The notes below the pieces were generated by a model. It did no database searches. It worked only from the letters and a program-made list of their open reading frames with translations, and had not been told where the DNA came from. This document shows positions 36,183 through 44,012 of a stretch of DNA of 64,000 nt, one piece after another. The position numbers and the translations under genes were made by a program. The stretch covers positions 1-64,000 of the forward strand of contig NZ_JACHOP010000017.1 of the NCBI RefSeq assembly GCF_014199935.1, in the 5' to 3' direction. The first letter of the stretch is position 1. The number at the start of each line of letters is the position of its first letter. The DNA is from Methylorubrum rhodinum. GTDB lineage: Bacteria; Pseudomonadota; Alphaproteobacteria; Rhizobiales; Beijerinckiaceae.

Positions 36183-36905
36183 TCAGGGCTTACGGGCGAC
36201 GATCCAGACGACGTAGGGACAGGCCGGTTCGTTGCGCATGGCAAGCTGGTAGATCGGGTTCTTCGGATTGTCCGGGATCTTCGCGGTGCGAAAACCGAGA
36301 TTGATATAGGGCCACACTTCGCGGTTGCCCCAGCCATCGGCGAGGATGACCTCGCAGCCGCTGTCCGTCGCCATGAAGCGCAGTCCGTTCGGCGTGTAGC
36401 GCCAGAAGTCGCTCGGAGCGCCGTGGATGAACTGCAGGAAGCAGGTCGTATGAACGGCATATCCGCCCGGCTTGAGAACCCGATTGCATTCCTTGAACGC
36501 TTCGATCGGGGATCCCTCAATGTGTTCGAAGACCTGATCAGTGATCACGAAATCAAATTGTTCGTTCTCGAACGGCAATTTCATGATATTGTATTCAGGA
36601 TAGTTAGCCGATGTGAACTTCACGGCGTTGAGACCGATAATTTTTGCCAGATTTTTGGATGTCGAAACACCCAGGCAGGTCTTTTCCTCGCTATCGTGTT
36701 CGGCCAAGACGCCGCTAAGCGCCTTATACATGGCGAAGCGTGTGATGTGATGCGTCTTCGGTGCAGGATCATTCTCCAGACAATGCGTAATGATCTTTTG
36801 CAGTGTCTTCTCGGATAATCCGGACCAAAGCATCGTTGCCCCCTTCATTGATTTCAGTGCAAGAACTGATCCGTTTTGCGTGCGTACCAGACGCGTTCGC
36901 GGCAT
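36183..36905 (-). CDS. Class I SAM-dependent methyltransferase (AT-rich)
   Basis: A 240-residue protein with the Methyltransf_11 pattern: FDFVITDQVFEHIEGSP (motif II region, about residue 115) and CNRVLKPGGYAVHTT (motif III). The glycine-rich SAM loop is weak (CLGVSTSKNLAKIIG). The first 25 residues may not be translated; ATGs also occur at 36845 and 36833. Its base composition is clearly lower in GC than its neighbours, and it sits beside a tRNA used by a phage, so horizontal acquisition is likely. Related proteins occur in sugar or glycan modification clusters. Confidence 0.75.
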   Translation of the reverse strand: MPRTRLVRTQNGSVLALKSMKGATMLWSGLSEKTLQKIITHCLENDPAPKTHHITRFAMYKALSGVLAEHDSEEKTCLGVSTSKNLAKIIGLNAVKFTSANYPEYNIMKLPFENEQFDFVITDQVFEHIEGSPIEAFKECNRVLKPGGYAVHTTCFLQFIHGAPSDFWRYTPNGLRFMATDSGCEVILADGWGNREVWPYINLGFRTAKIPDNPKNPIYQLAMRNEPACPYVVWIVARKP

Positions 36906-37108
36906 TCAACTGAATAACTCTGAACCGTCGCCGGCGCGGCCAGGAGAGCATGCGCCGTACCGGCCGGTCGTCGAGCGCGATCCTTCGACACCGGACGGGC
37001 CATCGACATGTCAAACGAGTCGGCGGGTGACATGGCATGCACGCGTCGCGCACGGCCGGCTTGCTCGCGGAGCGTCAAAATCGTATTCCTGCGCGGCGAT
37101 CATCGCGT

Positions 37109-37150
37109 CGGGGTGTAGCGCAGTCTGGTAGCGCATCTGCTTTGGGAGCA
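37109..37150 (+). pseudogene. 5' half of tRNA-Pro(TGG); left attachment site of the prophage
   Basis: CGGGGTGTAGCGCAGTCTGG and the following 22 nt reproduce the acceptor 5' strand, D arm and anticodon stem-loop of tRNA-Pro, with anticodon TGG in CTTTGGGAG. After GCA in the 3' strand of the anticodon stem the sequence diverges, and no variable loop, T arm or 3' acceptor strand follows. This marks the recombination point: the other half and the reconstituted gene should be at the right end, beyond 64 kb. Confidence 0.85.
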
Positions 37151-37267
37151 TCGGTGCAGAGCATCTTGGCGCCTTTCCCCACAATGACTTAGCGGAATTT
37201 GTCCCGAGCGGCTCGGGGATTTTTCGGGACCGGGCCTCACGAATTCGAAAATTCGGCTCTTCGAGGG

Positions 37268-37720
37268 CTATACAGTTGCCTTGGTGCGATTGGCGACGGC
37301 GTCCGCAATCATCTCCGCCATCGCATGCCGAAACCGGCGATCAGACCGAACGCGCTCCAATCGTCGCATCGCCTGCCATCGCGGCAAGGCGCGGAGTGGC
37401 CCATCGTCCCCTGTGTAGCGCGGGCTCGTGCGCGCATTGAGCATGTCGAGCGTCGCGCGGATGCGGCGATGGAAGATGCGCTCCTCGCGCAGGTTATCTT
37501 CGACGACCTCGGCCATGATGGCGTCCGGCCCGTCCTCAACGCGATAGCGCGCAATGGCGGCGGCGGCTTCGGGCTCACGCCGCTCCCGATGCTCCTTCTC
37601 GCTATCGTGCTGCCGGATCGAAGCAAGCGTCAGGATGTGGCAAAGGTCCGAATACGAGAGGCCCGTCAGCAGGGCGCTTCCGTCTTTGCGGCGGATGATG
37701 CGGGGGTTCAGGCTCTTCAT
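37268..37720 (-). CDS. Phage protein of unknown function
   Basis: 150 residues, no recognised family. Mostly helical and charged, with an acidic/basic centre (HDSEKEHRERREPEAAAAIARY). First gene inside the left end, outside the integrase. It is read from a good promoter framed by two perfect operator palindromes, and is divergent from a ribbon-helix-helix gene that may regulate it. Confidence 0.65.
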   Translation of the reverse strand: MKSLNPRIIRRKDGSALLTGLSYSDLCHILTLASIRQHDSEKEHRERREPEAAAAIARYRVEDGPDAIMAEVVEDNLREERIFHRRIRATLDMLNARTSPRYTGDDGPLRALPRWQAMRRLERVRSDRRFRHAMAEMIADAVANRTKATV

Positions 37721-37733
37721 CGAAATGCCCTTT

Positions 37734-37745
37734 CGAGATATCTCG
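37734..37745. promoter_or_regulatory. Operator palindrome CGAGATATCTCG
   Basis: A perfect 12-bp palindrome at the expected transcription start of the leftward gene at 37720. It shares the GAGATATCTC core with the site at 37777-37790; their centres are 44 bp apart, about four helical turns. Confidence 0.65.
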
Positions 37746-37746
37746 C

Positions 37747-37775
37747 ATCCTACGACCGGCCGTGCTATAGGTCAA
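37747..37775 (-). promoter_or_regulatory. Leftward sigma-70 promoter
   Basis: On the - strand TTGACC (37775-37770), 17-nt spacer, TAGGAT (37752-37747). It drives the gene ending at 37268 and is bracketed by the two GAGATATCTC palindromes. Confidence 0.6.
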
Positions 37776-37776
37776 T

Positions 37777-37790
37777 CCGAGATATCTCGG
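37777..37790. promoter_or_regulatory. Operator palindrome CCGAGATATCTCGG
   Basis: A perfect 14-bp palindrome just upstream of the -35 of the leftward promoter and 60 nt before the ribbon-helix-helix start. A third, imperfect copy (GGAGATATCCC) is at 37825-37835. Confidence 0.65.
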
Positions 37791-37849
37791 AAACGAGCAT
37801 GACTGGGCCATCCTTGACGACATCGGAGATATCCCGTTCAAGCCGCCGG

Positions 37850-38035
37850 ATGGCCCGGCCGAAGAACGATCATGAGCCTGTGTTGATTCGGTTCGTCCCC
37901 GGCACGCGGGATCGGATCAAAGCCGTCTTGGTCGAAGGCGAGGACAACGCCTCGTTCGTCCGATCTGTGGTGGACAAGGCAATCGCTCAGCGCGAGCGTG
38001 CCGCTGCCCGCAAGCCGCCCAAACCTACTTCGTGA
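37850..38035 (+). CDS. Small ribbon-helix-helix-like phage regulator
   Basis: 61 residues from ATG 37850 (MARPKNDHEPVLIRFVPGTR), or 78 from ATG 37799. The pattern basic start, VLIRF strand, then a helix RDRIKAVLVEGEDNASFVRSVVDKAI resembles ribbon-helix-helix repressors. The three GAGATATCTC-like sites just upstream are natural candidates for its operators. Its 3' end overlaps the integrase 3' end by 11 nt, tail to tail. Confidence 0.6.
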   Translation: MARPKNDHEPVLIRFVPGTRDRIKAVLVEGEDNASFVRSVVDKAIAQRERAAARKPPKPTS

Positions 38036-39113
38036 CCTTCACCGCCCCCTCGCCTCTGCCCTCGGCCCGCTCACCCAATCGCTCCATGGACTCGCGCAGA
38101 TCGTCCATCGTGACGTGCGCGTACTTGGCCGTGGTCGCCACGTCGGTGTGCCGGAGGAGGTTGCGCACGGCCATGATGTTCGCGCCGGAGCGCAGCAGCC
38201 GCGTCGCTGCCGTATGGCGGAGATCGTGAAAGCGGAAACCATCGACCTCTGCCGGCCCACGAGCCCGGCGCCATGCGGTCTTCATGCCTTCGTAGGTAAT
38301 GGGCAGGCGGTCACCTACGGCGCGCAGGCCGCGCTTCTTCCGTACCGGGTAGGTGAACACGCGCTCGGGATGGTGGGTGCGCAGCGGGAACAGCAGCGCC
38401 CGCATATCGGTAGTCAGCGGAATGCTGGCCTTTTTGTCCCCCTTGCCGAGGATGCTGATCTCGCGCTTGCCCCAATCCACGTCGGACCACCGCAGGTTCA
38501 CGCACTCGGCCAGCCGGCAGCCGGACATCAGCGCGAACCGCACCAAGTCTCGGTAGCCCTCCGGCATGGCGGACAGGATGACAGGCTGCTCATCGTCGCG
38601 CATCTCGCGGACCCGCTCGTCCGGCTCCTTCAGCCGGTAGACCTTCCATTCAATCAGCGGCAGCTCGATCTCCCAAGCGACACGAGCGCGGTTCAGGACG
38701 CGCCGCAGCGGTTCGGTGACGGTGCGGTTGACTGTGGCGGGCGACACGCCATCTCCGCGACGCCGGGCGACCAAATCGGCGATGACCGTGCCGCGAATTT
38801 CGGAGAGCTTCCGATCCGGCCCAGCCTGCGTCACGATCCACGCCAGCGACGCCTTGAAGGTCTTCTTAGCATTGCCGCGGTAGTGCTGCGCCTTCTCGTT
38901 CCAGAACCGCAGCGCCGCCGCGTTGATCGTCATTTCACCAATTGCAGCGGCGCTCTCGTTTTCGGCGGCGCGTTTGGCTTCTTCCTTGACCCGTTGCTCG
39001 TATTCCCTGGCTTCTGGCTTCTTTCGGCGGCCAGTAGTTCCAGAAAACCGCCGCTTCCTGAACTGGAAGTCGTAGTGGTAATACGGCGAGCCCTTGGGGC
39101 GATAGACGGACAT
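38025..39113 (-). CDS. int: Tyrosine-type phage integrase
   Basis: 362 residues. N-terminal arm-binding region (about 1-60), core-binding SAM-like domain (about 61-155), catalytic domain with Arg200 (SGCRLAE), His296-x2-Arg299 (FHDLRHTAATRLL), His322 (LLRHTDVATTAKYAHV) and nucleophile Tyr331. It is expected to have inserted the phage into the tRNA-Pro gene 0.9 kb to its left. Its first 184 nt overlap the excisionase-like gene in another frame. Confidence 0.95.
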   Translation of the reverse strand: MSVYRPKGSPYYHYDFQFRKRRFSGTTGRRKKPEAREYEQRVKEEAKRAAENESAAAIGEMTINAAALRFWNEKAQHYRGNAKKTFKASLAWIVTQAGPDRKLSEIRGTVIADLVARRRGDGVSPATVNRTVTEPLRRVLNRARVAWEIELPLIEWKVYRLKEPDERVREMRDDEQPVILSAMPEGYRDLVRFALMSGCRLAECVNLRWSDVDWGKREISILGKGDKKASIPLTTDMRALLFPLRTHHPERVFTYPVRKKRGLRAVGDRLPITYEGMKTAWRRARGPAEVDGFRFHDLRHTAATRLLRSGANIMAVRNLLRHTDVATTAKYAHVTMDDLRESMERLGERAEGRGEGAVKVTK

Positions 39114-39310
39114 GCCGGGCGCTCCTGCCGCTTCATCTCGACAAAGGCATCAAGGTCGTCGGGGTGGATGAACCGCTTGCGGCGCTTCGTGCCGTTGCCG
39201 AAAGCTACGCATTTCAGCTCGCCGCGATCAACATGCCCGCGCACGGTGCGATCGCAGACGCCGATCCGCTCGCCGGCCTCCGCGAACGTGAGGAGAAGTC
39301 GCTCACCCAT
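38930..39310 (-). CDS. Excisionase-like helix-turn-helix protein
   Basis: 126 residues. Residues 1-62 are a MerR-like winged helix of the excisionase family (LLLTFAEAGERIGVCDRTVRGHVDRGELKCVAFG ... RFIHPDDLDAFVEMKR). The remaining 64 residues are Ser/Thr/Pro-rich and read through the integrase start in a different frame. Likely directs excision and shares translation with the integrase; the tail may have little function. Confidence 0.72.
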   Translation of the reverse strand: MGERLLLTFAEAGERIGVCDRTVRGHVDRGELKCVAFGNGTKRRKRFIHPDDLDAFVEMKRQERPACPSIAPRARRITTTTSSSGSGGFLELLAAERSQKPGNTSNGSRKKPNAPPKTRAPLQLVK

Positions 39311-39662
39311 CCACGCCTCCCCCGGTCTCTCGTCCCTGGGTGGTGGCGAGGGCGATGCGGCCCTTTTCGGTGAGCGGAGCGCCGATCCGTCGCCTGTAGC
39401 CGAGTGGCAGGCTGGCCCAATCGAACTCGTCTTTGAACGCGCCGCAGACGTGCTCGCGCAGCGTCATGACGTGGCCGGCGCCGATTGCCCGCGACGCGCC
39501 GTGGATATTGAGCGGCGCCGTTCGATCAACTCCGGCAACCATCGGGCCGGCATGGCATTCGCCGGCCATCGAGTTGAGCGAGCGCCACCAATCGCAGCCC
39601 GCGCAGCAGGGACCGTGCTGATGGTAGAAGCTGTCCAGAAGCTCCTGTCGATCACCGGCCAT
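39303..39662 (-). CDS. Phage protein with Cys cluster
   Basis: 119 residues from ATG 39662. The N-terminal half has a Cys/His cluster (HQHGPCCAGCDWW ... GECHAGP) that could bind a metal. No family recognised. Overlaps its neighbours by 8-11 nt in the leftward operon. Confidence 0.6.
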   Translation of the reverse strand: MAGDRQELLDSFYHQHGPCCAGCDWWRSLNSMAGECHAGPMVAGVDRTAPLNIHGASRAIGAGHVMTLREHVCGAFKDEFDWASLPLGYRRRIGAPLTEKGRIALATTQGRETGGGVDG

Positions 39663-40011
39663 CCCGCGCCTCCTGTTCTTTGAGGGCGGCACAGAGGGCT
39701 TTGAGTTCGGCGACCTTGGCCTCTGCCTCTTCGTATCGCCTCTTGTTTGCAAGCATCTGCCCGCCGTAGAACTTGCACTGCTCCCACATCTCATTTGCGG
39801 ATGCGCGGAACCGAGCGTGCTCTTCTAGGTGCTGCGCAAGGTTGGCATCCATCCGGTCGAACTCGGCGATGATCGCATCCCGCTCGGTGTCGCCGGAGCA
39901 CGGAAGCCAAGGAAGACGCCCGGCCTGCCAATTGCGCATCTGGCGCTGACTGATAAGTTCCGCCTTCCGTTTGATCTGATGAAGCCGCTGCCCGCCGGTC
40001 AGCCTACGCAT
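39652..40011 (-). CDS. Phage protein with coiled coil
   Basis: 119 residues, mainly helical. The C-terminal half (YEEAEAKVAELKALCAALKEQEA) should form a coiled coil. The N terminus is basic (RRLTGGQRLHQIKRKAELISQRQ) and may bind nucleic acid. Function unknown; part of the overlapping leftward operon. Confidence 0.6.
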   Translation of the reverse strand: MRRLTGGQRLHQIKRKAELISQRQMRNWQAGRLPWLPCSGDTERDAIIAEFDRMDANLAQHLEEHARFRASANEMWEQCKFYGGQMLANKRRYEEAEAKVAELKALCAALKEQEARDGR

Positions 40012-40315
40012 CGCCGCTCTCCTTCGGTGTGAGGGGGAGGGCCCGGATCACGTCGCGCACATCGGCGACGGCATCGCTTGCATACTCGCGGGCCGATGTG
40101 TGCCGGATCTCGCAGCTGCCCCAAATGGCCAGCCAGCTTTCAGCCGCCTCAGCAGCCCTCTCCCGCATCTCCCGCGCCCCGTCCTCGCGGTCCTTGGCCC
40201 GGAGGGCGGCGATCACGACGGCGGCCTGATAGATGCCGCCGACCGCCCCGTCTTCGCAGTCAAGATGCCCTCGGAGCACCGCCTCGATCTCCGCGATCTC
40301 GCGCTCATTCGGCAT
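40004..40315 (-). CDS. Phage protein of unknown function
   Basis: 103 residues from ATG 40315 (MPNEREIAEIEAVLRGH); an upstream in-frame ATG at 40354 lies inside the preceding gene. Helical, with Ala-rich central part (GGIYQAAVVIAALRAKD). No family recognised. Confidence 0.58.
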   Translation of the reverse strand: MPNEREIAEIEAVLRGHLDCEDGAVGGIYQAAVVIAALRAKDREDGAREMRERAAEAAESWLAIWGSCEIRHTSAREYASDAVADVRDVIRALPLTPKESGDA

Positions 40316-40820
40316 GATCGGCCTCCTCGGATCGGGCGATGAGGGCCGAGACATGGATCATCAGGGCCGCGGCCGTGAGAGCGAGCGCGACGGTCGGCGC
40401 CATGCAATCGCGAGCGCCAACCATCTGCCCTTCAGCGTTGCCGAGACACGGGGCGATCTTTGCCCAGGCTCGACTGCTGAAGCCCGATGTGGTCGGGTCA
40501 GGCGACCTCGTGCTGATTTGCCAGCAATCGCCCGGCAAGAAGCCGACGAGCCGCTCGTGGTGTCTCGGCTCGGCCGTAAACTCGAAAACTTGGTTTGTGA
40601 CAAACCTGTCGGTTCGCGGATCGGCCCACACGTCCTCCGTCACGCGCTCGTTCGTGTAATAGTCGCGGGCGCCGATGTGCCGGCGGTCACGCACGTAGAA
40701 TGCCGCCATGATCGCCTCGTCTAGAGCGCGGTCGGCCTCCTTCGCTGCCTGCACGCGGAGTATCAGCGCCTTCAAGCTCTCCGTCCTCGTCACGCCGGCA
40801 TCTCCCGTGGGTGTGGTCAT
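40305..40820 (-). CDS. Phage protein, possible ABA-sandwich type
   Basis: 171 residues. The start (LKALILRVQAAKEADRALDEAIMAAF) and the end (PTVALALTAAALMI) resemble the pattern of the small phage ABA-sandwich proteins that assess a patient-like sequence D-x-ID and A-L-x-L-x-A; this is a weak match. ATGA-type overlap with the upstream gene. Confidence 0.55.
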   Translation of the reverse strand: MTTPTGDAGVTRTESLKALILRVQAAKEADRALDEAIMAAFYVRDRRHIGARDYYTNERVTEDVWADPRTDRFVTNQVFEFTAEPRHHERLVGFLPGDCWQISTRSPDPTTSGFSSRAWAKIAPCLGNAEGQMVGARDCMAPTVALALTAAALMIHVSALIARSEEADHAE

Positions 40821-41218
40821 CGGGGCTGGTCCTTCGATGCAGCGAGATCGGCGGGTAGCGCGTACTCCGTCCCGCGGTGCTCAAGATGCCCGTCTCGGCG
40901 TAGGCGGCTGAGTTGCGGAGCCAAGCCCTCACGCGTTAGGTCGCGGGCGAACCGGACGTGGATGCGCGAGAGGATTTCGGCAGCCGTCAGCGGGCGTTGG
41001 ACCTCGCGAAGAACTGCGAGCGCCTGCCCTTGAATGGTGTCGGGCTCCGGTGCGCACGTCCTTCTTGGACCGCGCGGTGGCTTACCCTCAAGCACGGCAT
41101 GGGCCTTCTTGAGGTCGGCGATCTCGGCGCGCAACGGTGCCAGTTCCGCCTCTAATTGAGCCGCCCGTGGTTCAAGTTCGGCAAGCCGGCCAGCGATAAA
41201 ATTGCGAACCTCACCCAT
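40817..41218 (-). CDS. Coiled-coil / winged-helix phage protein
   Basis: 133 residues. Residues about 8-45 form a coiled coil (LAELEPRAAQLEAELAPLRAEIADLKKAH); residues about 65-120 have the shape of a winged helix (VLREVQRPLTAAEILSRIHV ... LSRLRRDGHLEHRGTEYAL). Possibly a DNA-binding accessory factor. Confidence 0.62.
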   Translation of the reverse strand: MGEVRNFIAGRLAELEPRAAQLEAELAPLRAEIADLKKAHAVLEGKPPRGPRRTCAPEPDTIQGQALAVLREVQRPLTAAEILSRIHVRFARDLTREGLAPQLSRLRRDGHLEHRGTEYALPADLAASKDQPR

Positions 41219-41606
41219 GGCGCGCCCCCTCCTTCACAGGAGCATCCGTCCCCGCTGGTGGGTCGGTGCGGAGGGCGGCGCGGACCCTGGCAGCGATGCC
41301 GTTGGCGACCGCCCTGGCCGTGCGCCGCTCCTGCGCCGTCATCTCGCCGGCCATGAGCAGGATCGCGTCCATGCGGGTAGCTTCGGACAGGGCGCGCTTC
41401 ACATCCGCCGCCACCCGCTCCGCGCTCTCGGCCTTGGCGAGGAGAGGGGCGAGGGGCAGCGCAGCAGCAATTGCCGCCTCCATCCGTTGGGCTGTAGGCA
41501 GAAGTGCGTAGCCGCCCTCGTTCCAGGCGCGTCGCGCAGCCTCCAGCATTGCCGGCGTGACTTCGACAGGCTCTTCGCGCAGGGCGTCGTGGTCAGCGGG
41601 CGTCAT
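41211..41606 (-). CDS. Phage protein of unknown function
   Basis: 131 residues from ATG 41606, whose ATGA overlaps the stop of the preceding gene. Ala-rich helical protein (VTPAMLEAARRAWNEGGYALLPTAQRMEAAIAAALPL). No family recognised. Confidence 0.58.
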   Translation of the reverse strand: MTPADHDALREEPVEVTPAMLEAARRAWNEGGYALLPTAQRMEAAIAAALPLAPLLAKAESAERVAADVKRALSEATRMDAILLMAGEMTAQERRTARAVANGIAARVRAALRTDPPAGTDAPVKEGARHG

Positions 41607-42121
41607 GGGCGGGCTACACAAATCGTGTTCAGGATGCCCCACTCGAAGCGCTTGGCGAGCGCGTCGCCAGATGCAGCCACCTTCATGCGGAAGATGCGCG
41701 CGGTCTCGGGATGCATCACCAGCATGTCGCCGACGTGGTAGATGTCGGGCTTCGGTCTCTCGACCCAACGGATGCGCTGGCGATGGCCTTGGCGCCGGCG
41801 GCGGGCGGCCCGCGAGGGCGAGCGCACCTGCGACCAGTCCTCGACCGTGTTCGTCATGTGCGGGTCTTCGACGATGCGAAGGCCACCGCTAGGCATGATT
41901 GAGCGCCGCGAGATGCTGAAGGCGAAGGCGTCCGAAGCATCCTGGCGCTCACGCGGGCGATCCGGTACCAGATCGCGGAGCGACCGCATCAGACCATCAG
42001 CCGATGGAGGTGATGTCTGCGTCGGCAAGGTCACGGTGGTTGCTGGCTGCCCGCCGCGCGGCTTTGGGTGCAGGTACTCGCGAAGGGCGTCGAGCGCCGA
42101 AAGGTCGAAGTTGTTCGCCAC
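41603..42121 (-). CDS. Phage protein of unknown function
   Basis: 172 residues. N terminus SALDALREYLHPKPRGG, centre basic, C terminus with a compact motif DIYHVGDMLVMHPETARIFRMKVAASGDAL. No family recognised. Ends in a 4-nt overlap with the next gene. Confidence 0.58.
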   Translation of the reverse strand: MANNFDLSALDALREYLHPKPRGGQPATTVTLPTQTSPPSADGLMRSLRDLVPDRPRERQDASDAFAFSISRRSIMPSGGLRIVEDPHMTNTVEDWSQVRSPSRAARRRRQGHRQRIRWVERPKPDIYHVGDMLVMHPETARIFRMKVAASGDALAKRFEWGILNTICVARP

Positions 42122-42123
42122 GG

Positions 42124-43602
42124 CTACCTCCCCTCTGCGGGGGTGGCGGGGGTGGCGTCTTCAGCGGTCGCGTCGGGGCGGGTGGGGGTCGGCGTCAGAA
42201 ACGCCTCTAACCATGCGACGGCGCTCGGATCGACCGCGCGCAGGGTCGTCCAGTCGTCGGCGCTCAGCGCTAACAGCCCGTCGAGCGCGGCTCTGGCTTC
42301 GGGACGAAGGGACCGGCGTTTCTCCCCCGCGGTCCCCCCATCCGCCGTCGAGGCGGAGAGGGTCGAGCGGGGCGCCGCAAGCGCCTCCACTTGGTTAGAG
42401 AGCGTCCGGATGCGGGCGTGGGCGTGTTCGATGATTTCAGCAGCGTCCGGCTGACCGCCCAACGGCTCGCCCGAGAGATCGTGGAGGTGCCGTTCCAGCT
42501 TCTCTAGCTGCTCGAAAATCAGCCAAGCGTCCGACCGCCCTCCGCCCGCCGCGGGCTCGGGTGTGGCGGGGGCGGCGGGCCGAGCATAGAGCTTAGTTCC
42601 GATCTCAGCGGCGTCCATGAACGCCAGCGAGGCGTCGATAATTTTGTGCGGCTTCTTCTCACCAAAGTGCGCCTCGGGGTCGTACCAGAGCACCTCCGCG
42701 ACCGGCTCGTCCTCCGGCACCGCCCCGGCGCTGGCCGGTGCGGACGATGGGTCGCTGGCAAGCGCAGCAGCAAAATCCATCAGCCAAAGCAACAGATTTT
42801 CTTGAGTTAGATACCCTTTGTAACCAGCGTGCCAGCACTCTTTCAGGTGACTTAGTTGATGGTAGAGGTCGCAGCCAGCGGGAAGTGGGTTCGGTCCAAG
42901 CTGACGGACGTGCTTTTGCGCAAGTGCAGCTTTAACCTTCTCTTCCAGCGTCGCCGCCCGCACGCTCTCCGTCTCCGCACCGGCGCTGGCCGGTGCGGAG
43001 ACCTCCCCCGCCTGTACGGACGATGGGGTGGCGAGGAGGGTAGCTGCGGCCTCGCGAAGCACCGCCCGCAGGTTGAGGCGGGTCTGCTCGCTTTCGCCAT
43101 TCTCGCAGCGGATGGTGAAGGCACCATCGCCGCATTCCCGGCCGTCCAGGGCGTCGTGAAAGCCCCGAAGCTCGTAAACCAGCCGCCGCACGCTCTCCGG
43201 AACTGCGGCCGGGGCGAGGGCGGCGACCTTCAGTTCAGGGTGGTCGAACGCGCTCTCAACGATGCTGCGGATATCGGCCGCGACGGCCCCGCTGGCGCTA
43301 ATCGTGTCCTCGTAGGACCAGTCCTCGCGCAGGTAGCCGCCTATCGACAGCGTACCCATGATTTCGCCGGACCAAAACGTCATCTGCTCTTCGTGGCAGA
43401 CGCGGGCTGCGAGTTCGGAGGCGCCGGCCTCCACGTGTGCGTGGGGCATGGTCAGCGTTTCTGGTTGGGGGTTGCGGTAGCAGGCATCGAAGTAGGCCAC
43501 GAGCCGAGCGTTATTCTCCGATGCGGAAAGCGAGGTGGCTGCGGGCTCCACCGCATCGGAGGCGGAGGCCTTCGCCTCCCTGTGTGTGGGGGCGAGGGTC
43601 AT
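42124..43602 (-). CDS. Large modular phage protein
   Basis: 492 residues from ATG 43602; the frame stays open far upstream but without sense. It looks modular: an N-terminal region of about 130 residues with several acidic segments, a linker with SAPASAGA occurring twice (around residues 207 and 285), a module VAEVLWYDPEAHFGEKKPHK ... GTKLYARP of the type seen repeatedly in phage EaA/NinX-like proteins, and a Thr/Pro-rich end. The middle part (42.78-42.9 kb) is less GC-rich. Function unknown. Confidence 0.65.
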   Translation of the reverse strand: MTLAPTHREAKASASDAVEPAATSLSASENNARLVAYFDACYRNPQPETLTMPHAHVEAGASELAARVCHEEQMTFWSGEIMGTLSIGGYLREDWSYEDTISASGAVAADIRSIVESAFDHPELKVAALAPAAVPESVRRLVYELRGFHDALDGRECGDGAFTIRCENGESEQTRLNLRAVLREAAATLLATPSSVQAGEVSAPASAGAETESVRAATLEEKVKAALAQKHVRQLGPNPLPAGCDLYHQLSHLKECWHAGYKGYLTQENLLLWLMDFAAALASDPSSAPASAGAVPEDEPVAEVLWYDPEAHFGEKKPHKIIDASLAFMDAAEIGTKLYARPAAPATPEPAAGGGRSDAWLIFEQLEKLERHLHDLSGEPLGGQPDAAEIIEHAHARIRTLSNQVEALAAPRSTLSASTADGGTAGEKRRSLRPEARAALDGLLALSADDWTTLRAVDPSAVAWLEAFLTPTPTRPDATAEDATPATPAEGR

Positions 43603-44009
43603 GGGCGTGACCCCGCGTTGTAGGTCGGAGCGAAATCCGGCACCTTCTTCTTCGGCCACGCGTCCATCTTGGCGGCGTGATCGCGCGCGACCGCGAGAAT
43701 GTCGGGAGCGCCGCCTACCTTCTCGGCGAGGTCGGCCCACGCGCGCACTGCGTCGCCCCCGGCCACGTCCTGGCCGCGGATCAGGAACACCGGCTCGTCC
43801 TTCGGGATGACCCGGAGCGTGCCGTTGGTGTGGATCGGGACCCTGCCAGCGAACTCGCCGTGGTCGGGGACGCCGAGCACCTGCCGTGCAAGCTGACGGG
43901 CGCGGAGACCCTGCGGTGTGCCCATCTGCATGGACAGGATCAGCTCCGCGAGTTCGCGGGCGGCGCTGGTGTCCTGAATATGGCCGTAGTCCGAGCGTGC
44001 GTGCTGCAT
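43599..44009 (-). CDS. Phage protein of unknown function
   Basis: 136 residues; ATGA overlap with the large gene that follows. Contains LIRGQDVAGGDAVRAWADLAEKVGG, resembling small enzymatic or host-interaction proteins, but no family is recognised. A later start at the internal Met28 is possible. Confidence 0.58.
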   Translation of the reverse strand: MQHARSDYGHIQDTSAARELAELILSMQMGTPQGLRARQLARQVLGVPDHGEFAGRVPIHTNGTLRVIPKDEPVFLIRGQDVAGGDAVRAWADLAEKVGGAPDILAVARDHAAKMDAWPKKKVPDFAPTYNAGSRP

Positions 44010-44012
44010 GGT

